Below, piece after piece: positions 26,746-35,421 of a stretch of 35,453 nt of DNA (positions are counted from its first letter, which is position 1; each line of letters begins with the position of its first letter). A model generated the notes under the pieces. The model had not been told where the DNA came from. It was given only the letters and a program-made list of their open reading frames with translations, and did no database searches. A program made the translations under genes and the position numbers. This DNA is from an uncultured Bacilli bacterium (lineage in GTDB: Bacteria; Bacillota_I; Bacilli_A; RF39; UBA660), in the NCBI GenBank assembly GCA_934167875.1, contig CAKPMC010000010.1:1-35453 (forward strand). Direction: 5' to 3'.

Positions 26746-27966
26746 ATGAAAAAAATTGTAGTTATTGGTGGTGGCGTATCTGGTCTTATTGCCGCTATAC
26801 ATGCTAAAAATAAAAATAATCAAGTTATTATTTTAGAAAGAAACAATACTTGTGGAAAAAAGATTTTAGTTACTGGTAATGGTAGATGCAATTATTCTAA
26901 TTCTAATCAAGATATTAATCATTATCATAGTAGCAGTAGTGATAATTTAGAAAGTATTATTAACCAGAAAAATATTTCAGCTTTCTTAGATTTTTATAAG
27001 AGTATTGGTATTATACCTAAAGTAAAAAATGGATATTATTATCCTTATTCAAATCAAGCAGTTACTGTACAGCAGGCATTATTAAGAAAAGTTAGTGAAT
27101 TAGATATTGATATTAAGACTAGTACCTACGTTGATGATATTGCTGTAAATGGTAATTCTTTTAAAGTTAAGACTAATAATGGTATTATTGATGCTGATAT
27201 AGTAATTATGGCTTGTGGTGGTAAATCATATTCTAAACTTGGTACTGATGGTAATGGTTATCAATTATTAAAAAAATTAGGACATAATATTATTCAAGTT
27301 GTTCCTGCTCTAACCCAAATTAAAGTATTAGAAAATATTAAGGATTTAACTGGAGTTAGAAGTGAAGTTTCAATTACGCTAATTGAGGATGGTAAAACTA
27401 TTAAATCTGAAATTGGTGAAGTACAGTTTACTGATTATGGAATTAGTGGAATTTGTTCAATGCAACTTAGTAAATATATTAGTTATGGAATTATGGATAA
27501 AAAATGTGAGAAAATAGTTATCAACTTTGTTTCTGATATAGCTAAAAGTAAAGAAGAATTTATTAAATTTATTGAAAGTAATAATTGGTTAGACTTTGAG
27601 GTAGGAAGTTTACTTGATAGTTTATTGAATTATAAAGTAACTAATTATATTTTGAAGGAAACTAAAATTGCTGGTAATGTAAAGTTTAGAAACTTAAAAG
27701 ATGAAGAAATTAATGCTTTAATTAATTGTCTTATTAATTTTACTCTTACTGCTACTGGAACTAATACTTTTGATAATTCACAGGTTAGTGCTGGTGGTGT
27801 TAATTTAAAAGAAATAGATTTAACTACTATGGAATCAAAAATTATTCCTAATCTATATATAGTTGGAGAGATAGTTGATGTTGATGGCGATTGTGGAGGT
27901 TATAATATAACTTTTGCTTCAATTAGTGGTATGTTAGCAGGTATGGAGGTAAATAAAAATGATTAG
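26746..27966 (+). CDS. BaiN/HI0933-like FAD-dependent oxidoreductase
   Basis: About 406 residues of the COG2081 (BaiN/YhiN) group. An FAD-binding GGGVSGLIAAIHA (residues ~8-20) is followed by the family mark GKKILVTGNGRCNYSN and, near the C-terminus, GEIVDVDGDCGGYNI then FASISGM. Members are flavoproteins of mostly unknown substrate; one clostridial member, BaiN, has been reported to reduce bile-acid intermediates, but the family is far wider than that. GAGGTG is 9 nt before the ATG at 26746; ATG 26740 and GTG 26734 are too close to it. The stop overlaps the next start by 8 nt. Confidence 0.88.
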   Translation: MKKIVVIGGGVSGLIAAIHAKNKNNQVIILERNNTCGKKILVTGNGRCNYSNSNQDINHYHSSSSDNLESIINQKNISAFLDFYKSIGIIPKVKNGYYYPYSNQAVTVQQALLRKVSELDIDIKTSTYVDDIAVNGNSFKVKTNNGIIDADIVIMACGGKSYSKLGTDGNGYQLLKKLGHNIIQVVPALTQIKVLENIKDLTGVRSEVSITLIEDGKTIKSEIGEVQFTDYGISGICSMQLSKYISYGIMDKKCEKIVINFVSDIAKSKEEFIKFIESNNWLDFEVGSLLDSLLNYKVTNYILKETKIAGNVKFRNLKDEEINALINCLINFTLTATGTNTFDNSQVSAGGVNLKEIDLTTMESKIIPNLYIVGEIVDVDGDCGGYNITFASISGMLAGMEVNKND

Positions 27967-29542
27967 AATTAGACAAATAGAAATACCTGTTGAAAAAGAT
28001 AATCTTGAAGAAATTAAAAAATGTTGTAGTAAAAAAATTAAGATATCTAGTTTTGATATTAAAGATATATCTATCCATAAAAAATCAATTGATGCTAGAA
28101 AAAAGCCTAATATTTATTATGTATATGAAGTTGATGTTTTAGTTGATGATGAAAAGAATATTCTAAAAAAAGTACATTCAAATGATATTTTTGTTACACC
28201 TAATGAAGAATATAAATTTCCAAAAAGTGGAACTAAAAAGTTAGAACATCCTATTGTGATAGTTGGTGCTGGACCTTGTGGATTATTTTGTAGTTATATG
28301 TTAGTACAAGCTGGATACAAAGTAATTATTATTGAACGTGGAGAAAAAATAGAAGAAAGAGTTAAAAGTGTCGAAGAATTTTGGCAGACTGGAAAGTTAA
28401 ACACTAATTCTAATGTTCAGTTTGGTGAAGGTGGAGCTGGTACATTCTCTGATGGTAAATTAAATACATTAGTTAAAGATCCTTATTTTCGTCATAGAAA
28501 ATTACTAGAAATCTTTGTTGAATGTGGAGCTCCAAAAGAAATACTTTATTTGAATAAACCTCATATTGGTACTAATTTACTTAGAAAAGTAATAATTAAC
28601 ATGCGTAATAAAATTATAAATATGGGTGGTGAGTTTAGATATAATACTTGTCTTACAGATATTCATATAAATAATAATAAAATTTATAAAATAGAATTAA
28701 ATAATAATGAAATATTAACTACTGATGTTTTAGTTTTGGCACTTGGTCATAGTGCTAGGGATACATTTAAGATGTTATATGATAAAGGTATTAATATGAC
28801 AGGTAAACCTTTTGCGATAGGAATTAGAATTCAACATCCTCAAGAAATGATTAATAATAGTCAGTATGGTAAAGTCAAATTAGATCCTGCTAGTTATAAA
28901 CTTACATATAAAGCTAGTAATGGACGTGGTGTTTATACATTTTGTATGTGTCCTGGTGGATATGTGGTTAATGCTTCAAGTGAAAATAATAAATTAGCTA
29001 TTAATGGAATGAGTAATTATGAACGTGATACTCTTAATGCCAATAGTGCCGTTATTGTTACTATATCACCTAAAGATTATGGTGATGGTGCCTTGGATGG
29101 AGTTGAATTTCAACGTAAATTAGAGGAAAAAGCTTATAATCTAGGAAATGGTATGATACCTGTTCAATTATATAAAGATTTTAAGAATAAAATAACTAGT
29201 ACCGAATTAGATTTGGTTCAACCTATTTTTAAGGGTAATTATAAATTAAGTGATATAAGTACCATTTTGCCAAGCGAAATTTACGAAGCATTAGTTGAGG
29301 GAATTGAAAATTTTGGAAGTAAAATTAAAAGCTTTAATAGAGATGATGCTATTATAGCGGCTATTGAAAGTAGAACTTCATCTCCTATTAGAATTACTAG
29401 AAATGAACTAGGTGTTAGTAATATTGACGGAATATATCCTGCTGGTGAAGGTGCTGGATATGCTGGTGGTATCACTTCTAGTGGTATGGATGGTATGTTA
29501 GTTGCAGAATGGATTGCTTCAATTTATGATAAAAATAAATAA
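27959..29542 (+). CDS. COG2509-type FAD-dependent dehydrogenase
   Basis: 527 residues. An N-terminal ~90-residue alpha/beta domain precedes the FAD-binding VIVGAGPCGLFCSYML (about residues 97-112) and the family features VQFGEGGAGTFSDGKLNT and GKPFAIGIRIQHPQ; the end is GEGAGYAGGITSSGMDG. COG2509 proteins are uncharacterised FAD-dependent dehydrogenases distinct from COG2081. GGAGG stands 9 nt before the ATG, inside the previous gene, and the two genes overlap, so they probably act together, possibly as a reductase pair. Substrate is not known. Confidence 0.87.
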   Translation: MIRIRQIEIPVEKDNLEEIKKCCSKKIKISSFDIKDISIHKKSIDARKKPNIYYVYEVDVLVDDEKNILKKVHSNDIFVTPNEEYKFPKSGTKKLEHPIVIVGAGPCGLFCSYMLVQAGYKVIIIERGEKIEERVKSVEEFWQTGKLNTNSNVQFGEGGAGTFSDGKLNTLVKDPYFRHRKLLEIFVECGAPKEILYLNKPHIGTNLLRKVIINMRNKIINMGGEFRYNTCLTDIHINNNKIYKIELNNNEILTTDVLVLALGHSARDTFKMLYDKGINMTGKPFAIGIRIQHPQEMINNSQYGKVKLDPASYKLTYKASNGRGVYTFCMCPGGYVVNASSENNKLAINGMSNYERDTLNANSAVIVTISPKDYGDGALDGVEFQRKLEEKAYNLGNGMIPVQLYKDFKNKITSTELDLVQPIFKGNYKLSDISTILPSEIYEALVEGIENFGSKIKSFNRDDAIIAAIESRTSSPIRITRNELGVSNIDGIYPAGEGAGYAGGITSSGMDGMLVAEWIASIYDKNK

Positions 29543-29572
29543 ACAGTTAGAAATAAATCTAACTGTTTTTTG
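29541..29572 (+). terminator. Terminator shared by convergent COG2509 and tsaD genes
   Basis: Perfect 11-bp stem AAACAGTTAGA / TCTAACTGTTT with a 6-nt loop and a T tail on the plus strand. The TAG stop of tsaD (29559-29561) lies in the second stem arm, so the tsaD 3' end codes through half the hairpin. On the minus strand the T tail is interrupted (TTTATTTATTTTT) but usable. Confidence 0.85.
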
Positions 29573-30575
29573 ACGTTAATTCTAAACTTGATTGGGGATT
29601 TAAAGTTAAGTCTGCCCTATCTCCCCTTATATATGCATAATAACCACTAGCAGCAATCATAGCAGCATTATCAGTACAATATTTCATTTCAGGAAATGAT
29701 AAATGAATATTATTTTCATTGCATAGTGATATTAATTTTTCTCTAAGTCCCTTATTAGCAGCTACCCCCCCTGCTACAATTAAGTTGTTAACATTATAAT
29801 CTTTTAAAGCTTTCATAGTTTTTTTGGTAATAATTTCTACAACTGTATTCTGGAATGATGTAGCTAGATCTTTTTTTCTAATTTCATTTCCTCTTTGTTC
29901 TTCATTATGGACTAAATTAATTATAGCACTCTTTAAACCGCTAAAACTAAAATCATAACTATTATCATTTTTAGGAAGTGGTAATTCATAGGTATCTTCA
30001 CCTTCATGTGCCCATTTATCAACAGTAGGGCCACCAGGGTATGGAACATTGATAACACGTGCCACTTTATCATAACATTCACCAACAGCATCATCTAAAG
30101 TAGAACCGATCTCTTTAAATTTGTAATGATCTTCCATATATATTAGTTGGGTATGACCACCACTTACTACTAAAGCGATTAATGGGAACTTTAATGGTTC
30201 TACAAGTTGATTAGCATAGATATGGCCAGACATATGATTAACTGGTATTAGTGGTTTATTATTCACATAGGCCAGCGTTTTAGCAGCTTCTACTCCAACT
30301 AATAACGAACCAACTAATCCAGGTCCATATGTTACGGCAATAGCATCAATATCAGAAATTTTCATGTTGGCTTTTTCTAAACAATCTTCAATAACCATTG
30401 TAATATTTTTTACATGATGACGGCTAGCTATTTCTGGAACTACACCACCAAAATCTTTATGAATGTCAATCTGTGTCAATACAACAGTGGCTATTTCAGT
30501 ATTTCCATTTTTTACAATTGAAGCACTTGTTTCATCACAACTTGTTTCAATACCTAAAATATATACATCTTTCAT
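29559..30575 (-). CDS. tsaD: tRNA t6A transferase TsaD
   Basis: 338 residues of the Kae1/TsaD (ASKHA) family, which moves the threonylcarbamoyl group from TC-AMP to A37 of ANN-decoding tRNAs. The opening GIETSCDETSASIV, the metal-site motif HMSGH (near residue 110; His-X3-His), SGGHTQ and GGVAANKGLR are all typical. It starts directly after the rimI stop with no gap and is the last gene of tsaE-tsaB-rimI-tsaD. Length is normal and nothing key is missing. Confidence 0.97.
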   Translation of the reverse strand: MKDVYILGIETSCDETSASIVKNGNTEIATVVLTQIDIHKDFGGVVPEIASRHHVKNITMVIEDCLEKANMKISDIDAIAVTYGPGLVGSLLVGVEAAKTLAYVNNKPLIPVNHMSGHIYANQLVEPLKFPLIALVVSGGHTQLIYMEDHYKFKEIGSTLDDAVGECYDKVARVINVPYPGGPTVDKWAHEGEDTYELPLPKNDNSYDFSFSGLKSAIINLVHNEEQRGNEIRKKDLATSFQNTVVEIITKKTMKALKDYNVNNLIVAGGVAANKGLREKLISLCNENNIHLSFPEMKYCTDNAAMIAASGYYAYIRGDRADLTLNPQSSLELTSKNS

Positions 30576-31001
30576 TTAATTCAACTCTTTTTCCATTAAT
30601 ATTCCATCAATTCCTTGATAGTAACCTTTTCTAATACTAACTTTATTAAAACCTATTTTTTCATATAAGTGAATAGCATTATTATTACTTTTTTTTACTT
30701 CTAATGTGATACTTGATACATTATTTTTTCTGCAATCATTTATCATCTGCTCAATTAATTTAGTACCTATTTTTTTATTTTGATAATCTTCTTTTACATT
30801 TATATTTATTAGTTCGGCACGTTCATAAATTAAATAATAATTAATGAAGGCAACCGCTTTACTGTCAATTATATAAGCATAGTATCTAGTAAAAGTGTTA
30901 TTATTGATGTCAAACAACACTTTTTCCTTTGTAAATACATCTGTAAACATATTTTCTAATTCATCAAGATATTTTGAATGTTTATCTAACTCTATTATCA
31001 T
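30576..31001 (-). CDS. rimI: Ribosomal-protein alanine N-acetyltransferase-like (RimI)
   Basis: 141-residue GNAT acetyltransferase. The acetyl-CoA site is seen in NVKEDYQNKKIGTKLIEQMI (Q/R-X-X-G-X-G/A pattern as QNKKIGTKL), with the terminal LYEKIGFNKVSIRKGYY strand. In many Firmicutes rimI sits between tsaB and tsaD, as here; it overlaps the tsaB stop (ATGA). E. coli RimI acetylates S18; target here is inferred only. The start is the overlapping ATG. Confidence 0.87.
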   Translation of the reverse strand: MIIELDKHSKYLDELENMFTDVFTKEKVLFDINNNTFTRYYAYIIDSKAVAFINYYLIYERAELININVKEDYQNKKIGTKLIEQMINDCRKNNVSSITLEVKKSNNNAIHLYEKIGFNKVSIRKGYYQGIDGILMEKELN

Positions 31002-31636
31002 ATTATTTCCAGCTTCTGTTTTTCCTCAGCTTCTGTTTGTTTTAGATAAATAGGATTTATAGAATGCGGATTTTCTGGTGGACGACTGGCAAATACATTT
31101 ACAATTTTTTCTATATCTGGACTGTAACTTTCAGTAGTTATATCTGTAAAGTTTTGATTACTTATATACTGATAACTGTCAATCAAATGATCAACTGCAC
31201 ATTTTAAAGCTTCCAAAGATATATATTGTTGTTTTAAAATTGGCAGATATTTATTATCAAATATCGCAGCATATACATAATTTCTTCTAGCATCAATTAG
31301 AGGTACTTTAAAGCTAGTTTCGCCCTTACTTGAAACTGCCATAGCTTCTAAGCTAGACACTGTTACAATATCTTTATTTAAGCTATAGGCATATGTTTTG
31401 GCTATAGTTACTCCAACTCTTATCCCAGTAAAAGAACCAGGACCATTGACTACCATAATTTTGTCAATATCTACTGGTTCTAAATGATTATTTGTTAACA
31501 TTTCACTAATTTTACTAAGTGCTTTACTAGATAAGTCTTTGCCAAAATCTTCTTTTATTTCTGATTTTAACTTACCATCAATTACTAAACCAGTATATAG
31601 ATAACTTGTAGTAGTATCTATATAAAGAATTTTCAT
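30998..31636 (-). CDS. tsaB: t6A scaffold protein TsaB
   Basis: 212 residues of the TsaB/YeaZ family, an inactive TsaD relative that dimerises with TsaD to form the catalytic complex. The N-terminus ILYIDTTTSYLYTGLV and the helix with VNGPGSFTGIRVGVTIAKT (about residues 60-80) are typical. The start overlaps the tsaE stop (ATGA). Neighbours supply TsaE, RimI and TsaD. Confidence 0.94.
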   Translation of the reverse strand: MKILYIDTTTSYLYTGLVIDGKLKSEIKEDFGKDLSSKALSKISEMLTNNHLEPVDIDKIMVVNGPGSFTGIRVGVTIAKTYAYSLNKDIVTVSSLEAMAVSSKGETSFKVPLIDARRNYVYAAIFDNKYLPILKQQYISLEALKCAVDHLIDSYQYISNQNFTDITTESYSPDIEKIVNVFASRPPENPHSINPIYLKQTEAEEKQKLEII

Positions 31637-32091
31637 AGTACTGCCTCACAAAGATCTTCATATTGTTGACCATATGGAGTAATTAAAATTATTCTTGTAT
31701 CTTCATCTTCTTCAGAGATCTTTATTTTTATTTCTAAACGTTCTTCTGGAAGATAATCTTTAATCATATCAGACCACTCTATAATAACTACACCATTTTT
31801 GTGGTAGTACTCTTCAATGCCTAAATCATCAACTTTGCCATCTAAACGATATACATCCATATGATATAAGTCTAATTCACCTGAAGTATATTCTTTAATA
31901 ATATTAAAAGTTGGAGAAGTCACAGCTTCGTCTATGCCTAACGAAGAAGCAAAACCCTTAGTAAATACAGTTTTACCACTTCCTAAATCCCCCTGTAAAC
32001 AAATTACCATATTAGGGAATTTTTCTGATTCAATATTTTGAGCTAATTCAATTGTATCTTGCTCACTTCTACTTGTTACTTTATATGTCAT
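31633..32091 (-). CDS. tsaE: t6A ATPase TsaE
   Basis: About 152 residues. The P-loop CLQGDLGSGKTVFTKGF, the TSPTFNI segment and the WSD motif (VVIIEWSDMI) match TsaE (YjeE/YdiB), the ATPase that resets the TsaBD complex. I choose the ATG at 32091, with GGTGAT ahead of it; the GTG codons at 32103/32100 lie in the ribosome site. First gene of the t6A operon; its stop overlaps the tsaB start. Confidence 0.95.
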   Translation of the reverse strand: MTYKVTSRSEQDTIELAQNIESEKFPNMVICLQGDLGSGKTVFTKGFASSLGIDEAVTSPTFNIIKEYTSGELDLYHMDVYRLDGKVDDLGIEEYYHKNGVVIIEWSDMIKDYLPEERLEIKIKISEEDEDTRIILITPYGQQYEDLCEAVL

Positions 32092-32107
32092 TTCTATCAC
32101 CACTTTA

Positions 32108-32137
32108 ATTATAGCAAAAAAAAAATAGATTATACAA
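32108..32137 (-). promoter_or_regulatory. Probable t6A operon promoter inside upstream terminator
   Basis: On the minus strand TTGTAT at 32137-32132, an 18-bp spacer and TATAAT at 32113-32108, 16 bp before the tsaE ATG. The -35 hexamer lies in the loop and arm of the DUF1292 terminator. Confidence 0.55.
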
Positions 32138-32144
32138 CCTATTT
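32116..32144 (-). terminator. Terminator of DUF1292 gene
   Basis: On the minus strand a 9-bp stem AAATAGGTT / AATCTATTT (one G-U) with a 4-nt loop is followed by T residues out to 32116 (ten in a row counting the last three of the stem). It separates the coiled-coil/DUF1292 unit from the t6A operon. Confidence 0.83.
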
Positions 32145-32161
32145 TTCTTCTTTCTATAAAT

Positions 32162-32407
32162 TTATTTTACTGGTTTAAAATATTTAGTTAATAAGCCAAT
32201 TATTTTTTCATCAGTTACTAATTGAAGTGCCTTTTCATTGTTGATCTCTGTTTCTTCTAATAGTCTAAATTCATCTTCTACGTCTTCACTATCAACAGTA
32301 GTTTTGGCTACAAAGAAGTAATTTTTTCCTTGATAGGTAGCTTGGTTTAAAACGATATATTTTTCATCGTTATCAAATGTAATTATACTATTAATTAAAT
32401 TTTCCAT
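32162..32407 (-). CDS. DUF1292 family protein (YrzB-like)
   Basis: 81 residues with the family shape: NSIITFDNDEKYIVLNQATYQGKNYFF, then an acidic patch (DSEDVEDEF) and a helical end with LLTKYFKPVK. DUF1292 proteins are small cytosolic proteins common in Firmicutes, function unknown. I start at 32407 because GGAGGG stands 7 nt before this ATG; a longer reading from 32491 lies inside the upstream gene. It is 10 nt after the coiled-coil gene, so co-transcribed, and followed by a terminator. In other Firmicutes the family is usually near alaS/yrrK. Confidence 0.82.
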   Translation of the reverse strand: MENLINSIITFDNDEKYIVLNQATYQGKNYFFVAKTTVDSEDVEDEFRLLEETEINNEKALQLVTDEKIIGLLTKYFKPVK

Positions 32408-32417
32408 TATAACCCTC

Positions 32418-35309
32418 CTATCTTGACATACCTTGTGTATTTTCTTCAGTAGTTGCACCAATATTGATATATCCAGCAGTACCTCTATCATTATCCATTC
32501 TAGCTGCTACTTGCTCGCCAGATTCTACAATATTCATTGCTTCAGTTTCAGAAATTTTATTTCCTTCTGCATCATAGTAAGCTCCTGGTTGTGCTTCTTT
32601 CCATGAATTATCAATTTGACTAGCTGTTGGCATTTTCATATCTGTACCAGAGATTGCTCTATCACTAGATGTATATACACCTGTTTGACCATTCAAGATC
32701 TCATTAATTTGTTGTTGCAATGCATTGTTAAAATCTATATCTTCAGCTGTTTGAGTTAATGCATTGTCACTGTTATCAAAAGATACTTTTACATTTGCTT
32801 GAGCAATTTCTTTTTGAGTATCATTTATTTTTTGAATGTTATCAGCAATATTATTTGTTGTATCTACAAATGTTTGAGTTTTGTCAACGGTATCAGTTGA
32901 TGCCTCAACATTGATATTTTGATTAGCACTACTGCTAAGAATGCCAGCTCCTATAATCATGGTTGCTGTTGCTACAGCTACTTTAGCTTTCTGTAAACAC
33001 TCAAGTACTTTAGTAACTTTTTCTGCAAAAGTTGATTTACTTATTTTTTCAAGTAGTTTTTGTGGTGCTTTTTGAATTTGTTTAATGACTTGTGGAACTT
33101 TGAATTTGTCATTATTATCATCGGCAAATGTTGGTGGAACTTCTTCTTTATTACTTTCTTCAGATTGATTACTTTGTTGTTCAACTATTACTGGTTCTAT
33201 TGATTCTTTATTAGCTTCTATTGATGCTATTTCTGGGTTCTCATCATTAAATTTTCCAAGAGATCTAGCTGTTTTTTGTTCCATCCAATTATTGTCTTTT
33301 TCTACTCTATTTTCATCATTAAAAATTCTGTCTTCTTCTGCTATTTGATGAAGTTTATTTGAGTAATTGGCTAGTTCTTGCATTTTGTCGGCATTATCAC
33401 GAACTTGTTGTTCTTTTGCTTCAGCTTTTTTATCTGCTAGTTCATGTAGTTTATCTGTAAATCTATTAAATAAGTTATTAGACTTATCATCACTTGCTAA
33501 TTCTGGTGGAATCTCTTGCTCATCTTTTTCAGCAACTTCAGTTTCCATCACAGCTTGTTCTTTATTATTTGATTCCTTGTGATTACCTAATTTTTCATCT
33601 ATATCAGATATTTTAGCTTCTATTTTTTGCTTAATTTTTTCAACAGTTTTTTCTCTTTTAGCTTTTTCATTTTTTATACTTTGAATTTGTTGAACTAATT
33701 CTGCAATTTCATTTTCAAAGCTATTAGTTATTGTAGATTCAAACGGTTTAATATTTAATTCTGCCATTCTATCTCTTGACATTTTTATTTCATCATCATC
33801 TTTTATATAAGCAGCTTCTATTTTTGTGATTGTATCTATTAAACTATTTTTTATTGAACTGTTATCTGGTAAAATTGCCGCACTATTTAATGATGCTATA
33901 ACATTTTCTACTGTCGGTAATGATGCTGCTGCTCTATATGTCTCAATTGCTTTCTTTTCTTCTTTAGTAGCTGATGATTCTTTATCAATTAATATTTCTT
34001 CTAATTCATCACGTGAAGTAGATAAAGCTTGTGCAGGATCTACGTGTTTTGTAACATTTCGATTTAGGTTAAGCTTCTCAATTTGTGATTCTAGTTTAGC
34101 TATTCTACTATCAAAACTTTCTGATTTTTTATTAGTTTGATCCATTTCACCTTTGGCAAATTTATCAAGAATGTTAAGCTGAATTTCTAATTTTTTCTTT
34201 TCTGATAATAACTGAGTATTAAGACTATTATTATCTATTGTTGATGATTCTTCAATTGCAGGATCGATATTATTTGTTTCTAAAGCATTAATATTTTCAC
34301 TAATAGTTGGTTGATCAATTTCAGGTTCAACAATATCTTTTTTTGTTTTCTCTGTTAATATTTGAGTATTTAAACTGTTACTTTGATCTACTACTGGTGG
34401 TTCTTGAATTATTGGTTCAATAACACTTGATTCATTACTAACAATTGGTTCGTTATCATTACTTTTAGAAAAATCTTCTTTAATATTTTGATCAATTTTT
34501 GGTAATTCAATTGTCTCAAAAATATTATCTGTTAATAAATTATTTTCATATTCATTAGATAGCTTATTAATACTTTCTTTTATTGAAGTTATACTGTTAT
34601 TTAATTCTATAACATTATTATCCATTTGTGGGTATGCATTTCCATCATTACTTAATTCAGTCATCCTATTATTTAAACTATTTTCTAAATCAGCTAATTG
34701 TGTTTCTAAATCTTCTTTTTTTGTTACATATGCATCTACTATCAATTTATTATGTAGATCACTTATTTCATTGGTTAAGCTTAATAATTCAGAATTTAAT
34801 TTAATTACTTCTTGATCCATTTCTGGATATTGATTACCTGAATTATATAATTCATTTTGTCTTGCTTCTAAAGAAGTCTTAGTTTCATTATATTTTTGTT
34901 CTAATTTTTCTATATTTGATGTTACTTTATTATTTTCATGTGCTTCTATATCTAATACTTCTTTTTGTAATGATGATTTTTTTGCATTTAAGTTAATTAT
35001 AGATTGATCCATTTCTGGATATTGATTACCATTGTTTTGTAATTCTGTAATCTTGTTATTCAACTCGACATCTATATCTGAAATTTCTTTTTTAATATTT
35101 TCTTTTCTTAAAAACATTATACTTGAAACTAAATCATTCCTAGATTCAGTTATTTCGTTATTTAAAACTGTAATCTGATTGTTTAATTTGGCAACTTCTT
35201 CATTCATTTCTGGATATGCTACACCTGCTTCATATAACTCAGTCATTTTGGCATCTACTTGTGATTTTACTGTTGAAAGTTGTCCTTTAAGTTCTTCTAA
35301 ATTTTTCAT
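32418..35309 (-). CDS. Large coiled-coil membrane protein with 64-65-residue repeats
   Basis: 963 residues, strongly helical and rich in Glu, Asn, Lys and Gln. Residues ~1-255 hold four tandem units of 64-65 residues, each marked by a (N/S)xG(N/V)xYP(E/Q)M(D/N) turn (at about 32, 97, 161, 226) between coiled-coil stretches. Residues ~255-400 are Ser/Pro/Glu/Asn-rich; ~400-760 are more coiled coil and charged. One hydrophobic helix (about 775-795, VAVATATMIIGAGIL) would put the last ~165 residues outside if the N-terminus is inside. Start chosen at 35309: AGGAGGT is 9-10 nt upstream, while the ATG at 35318 abuts it. First gene after the rRNA operon. Family unknown. Confidence 0.75.
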   Translation of the reverse strand: MKNLEELKGQLSTVKSQVDAKMTELYEAGVAYPEMNEEVAKLNNQITVLNNEITESRNDLVSSIMFLRKENIKKEISDIDVELNNKITELQNNGNQYPEMDQSIINLNAKKSSLQKEVLDIEAHENNKVTSNIEKLEQKYNETKTSLEARQNELYNSGNQYPEMDQEVIKLNSELLSLTNEISDLHNKLIVDAYVTKKEDLETQLADLENSLNNRMTELSNDGNAYPQMDNNVIELNNSITSIKESINKLSNEYENNLLTDNIFETIELPKIDQNIKEDFSKSNDNEPIVSNESSVIEPIIQEPPVVDQSNSLNTQILTEKTKKDIVEPEIDQPTISENINALETNNIDPAIEESSTIDNNSLNTQLLSEKKKLEIQLNILDKFAKGEMDQTNKKSESFDSRIAKLESQIEKLNLNRNVTKHVDPAQALSTSRDELEEILIDKESSATKEEKKAIETYRAAASLPTVENVIASLNSAAILPDNSSIKNSLIDTITKIEAAYIKDDDEIKMSRDRMAELNIKPFESTITNSFENEIAELVQQIQSIKNEKAKREKTVEKIKQKIEAKISDIDEKLGNHKESNNKEQAVMETEVAEKDEQEIPPELASDDKSNNLFNRFTDKLHELADKKAEAKEQQVRDNADKMQELANYSNKLHQIAEEDRIFNDENRVEKDNNWMEQKTARSLGKFNDENPEIASIEANKESIEPVIVEQQSNQSEESNKEEVPPTFADDNNDKFKVPQVIKQIQKAPQKLLEKISKSTFAEKVTKVLECLQKAKVAVATATMIIGAGILSSSANQNINVEASTDTVDKTQTFVDTTNNIADNIQKINDTQKEIAQANVKVSFDNSDNALTQTAEDIDFNNALQQQINEILNGQTGVYTSSDRAISGTDMKMPTASQIDNSWKEAQPGAYYDAEGNKISETEAMNIVESGEQVAARMDNDRGTAGYINIGATTEENTQGMSR
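34545..35309. repeat. Four-fold 64-65-residue protein repeat
   Basis: The 5' part of the coiled-coil gene encodes four diverged copies of one unit, recognised by a YPEM(D/N) or YPQMD turn near 35216, 35021, 34829 and 34634. Spacing is 195, 192 and 195 nt. Confidence 0.85.
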
Positions 35310-35318
35310 ATGGCGCAT

Positions 35319-35325
35319 ACCTCCT
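35319..35325 (-). promoter_or_regulatory. Ribosome binding site that decides the coiled-coil gene start
   Basis: AGGAGGT on the minus strand directly touches an ATG at 35318 but has the usual spacing (9-10 nt) to the ATG at 35309. The shorter protein is therefore favoured. Confidence 0.75.
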
Positions 35326-35339
35326 ATTATTATAAGTAA

Positions 35340-35368
35340 ATTGTAGCAAAAAACTTATAAAAATACAA
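35340..35368 (-). promoter_or_regulatory. Promoter of the coiled-coil/DUF1292 unit
   Basis: TTGTAT at 35368-35363, 17-bp spacer, TACAAT at 35345-35340 on the minus strand, about 30 bp before the ATG. It lies between the rRNA terminator and the gene, so this transcript is separate from the rRNA operon. Confidence 0.6.
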
Positions 35369-35379
35369 TACTAAAGTAT

Positions 35380-35406
35380 AAAAAAAGAACTTCAAAAAGA
35401 AGTTCT
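35380..35406 (-). terminator. rRNA operon terminator
   Basis: On the minus strand AGAACTTC / GAAGTTCT (8 bp, 5-nt loop) followed by a T run, about 16 nt after the 5S rRNA end. Confidence 0.87.
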
Positions 35407-35421
35407 AAAGACAAAAAAAAT

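Noticed and set aside
26734..27966. A bile-acid reductase function for the BaiN-like protein
   Set aside because: The family is broad and no other bile-acid genes are in the window; only the fold is supported.
33826..34140. Plus-strand frame of 104 residues
   Set aside because: It is antisense to the coiled-coil gene, which has a good promoter and ribosome site on the other strand.
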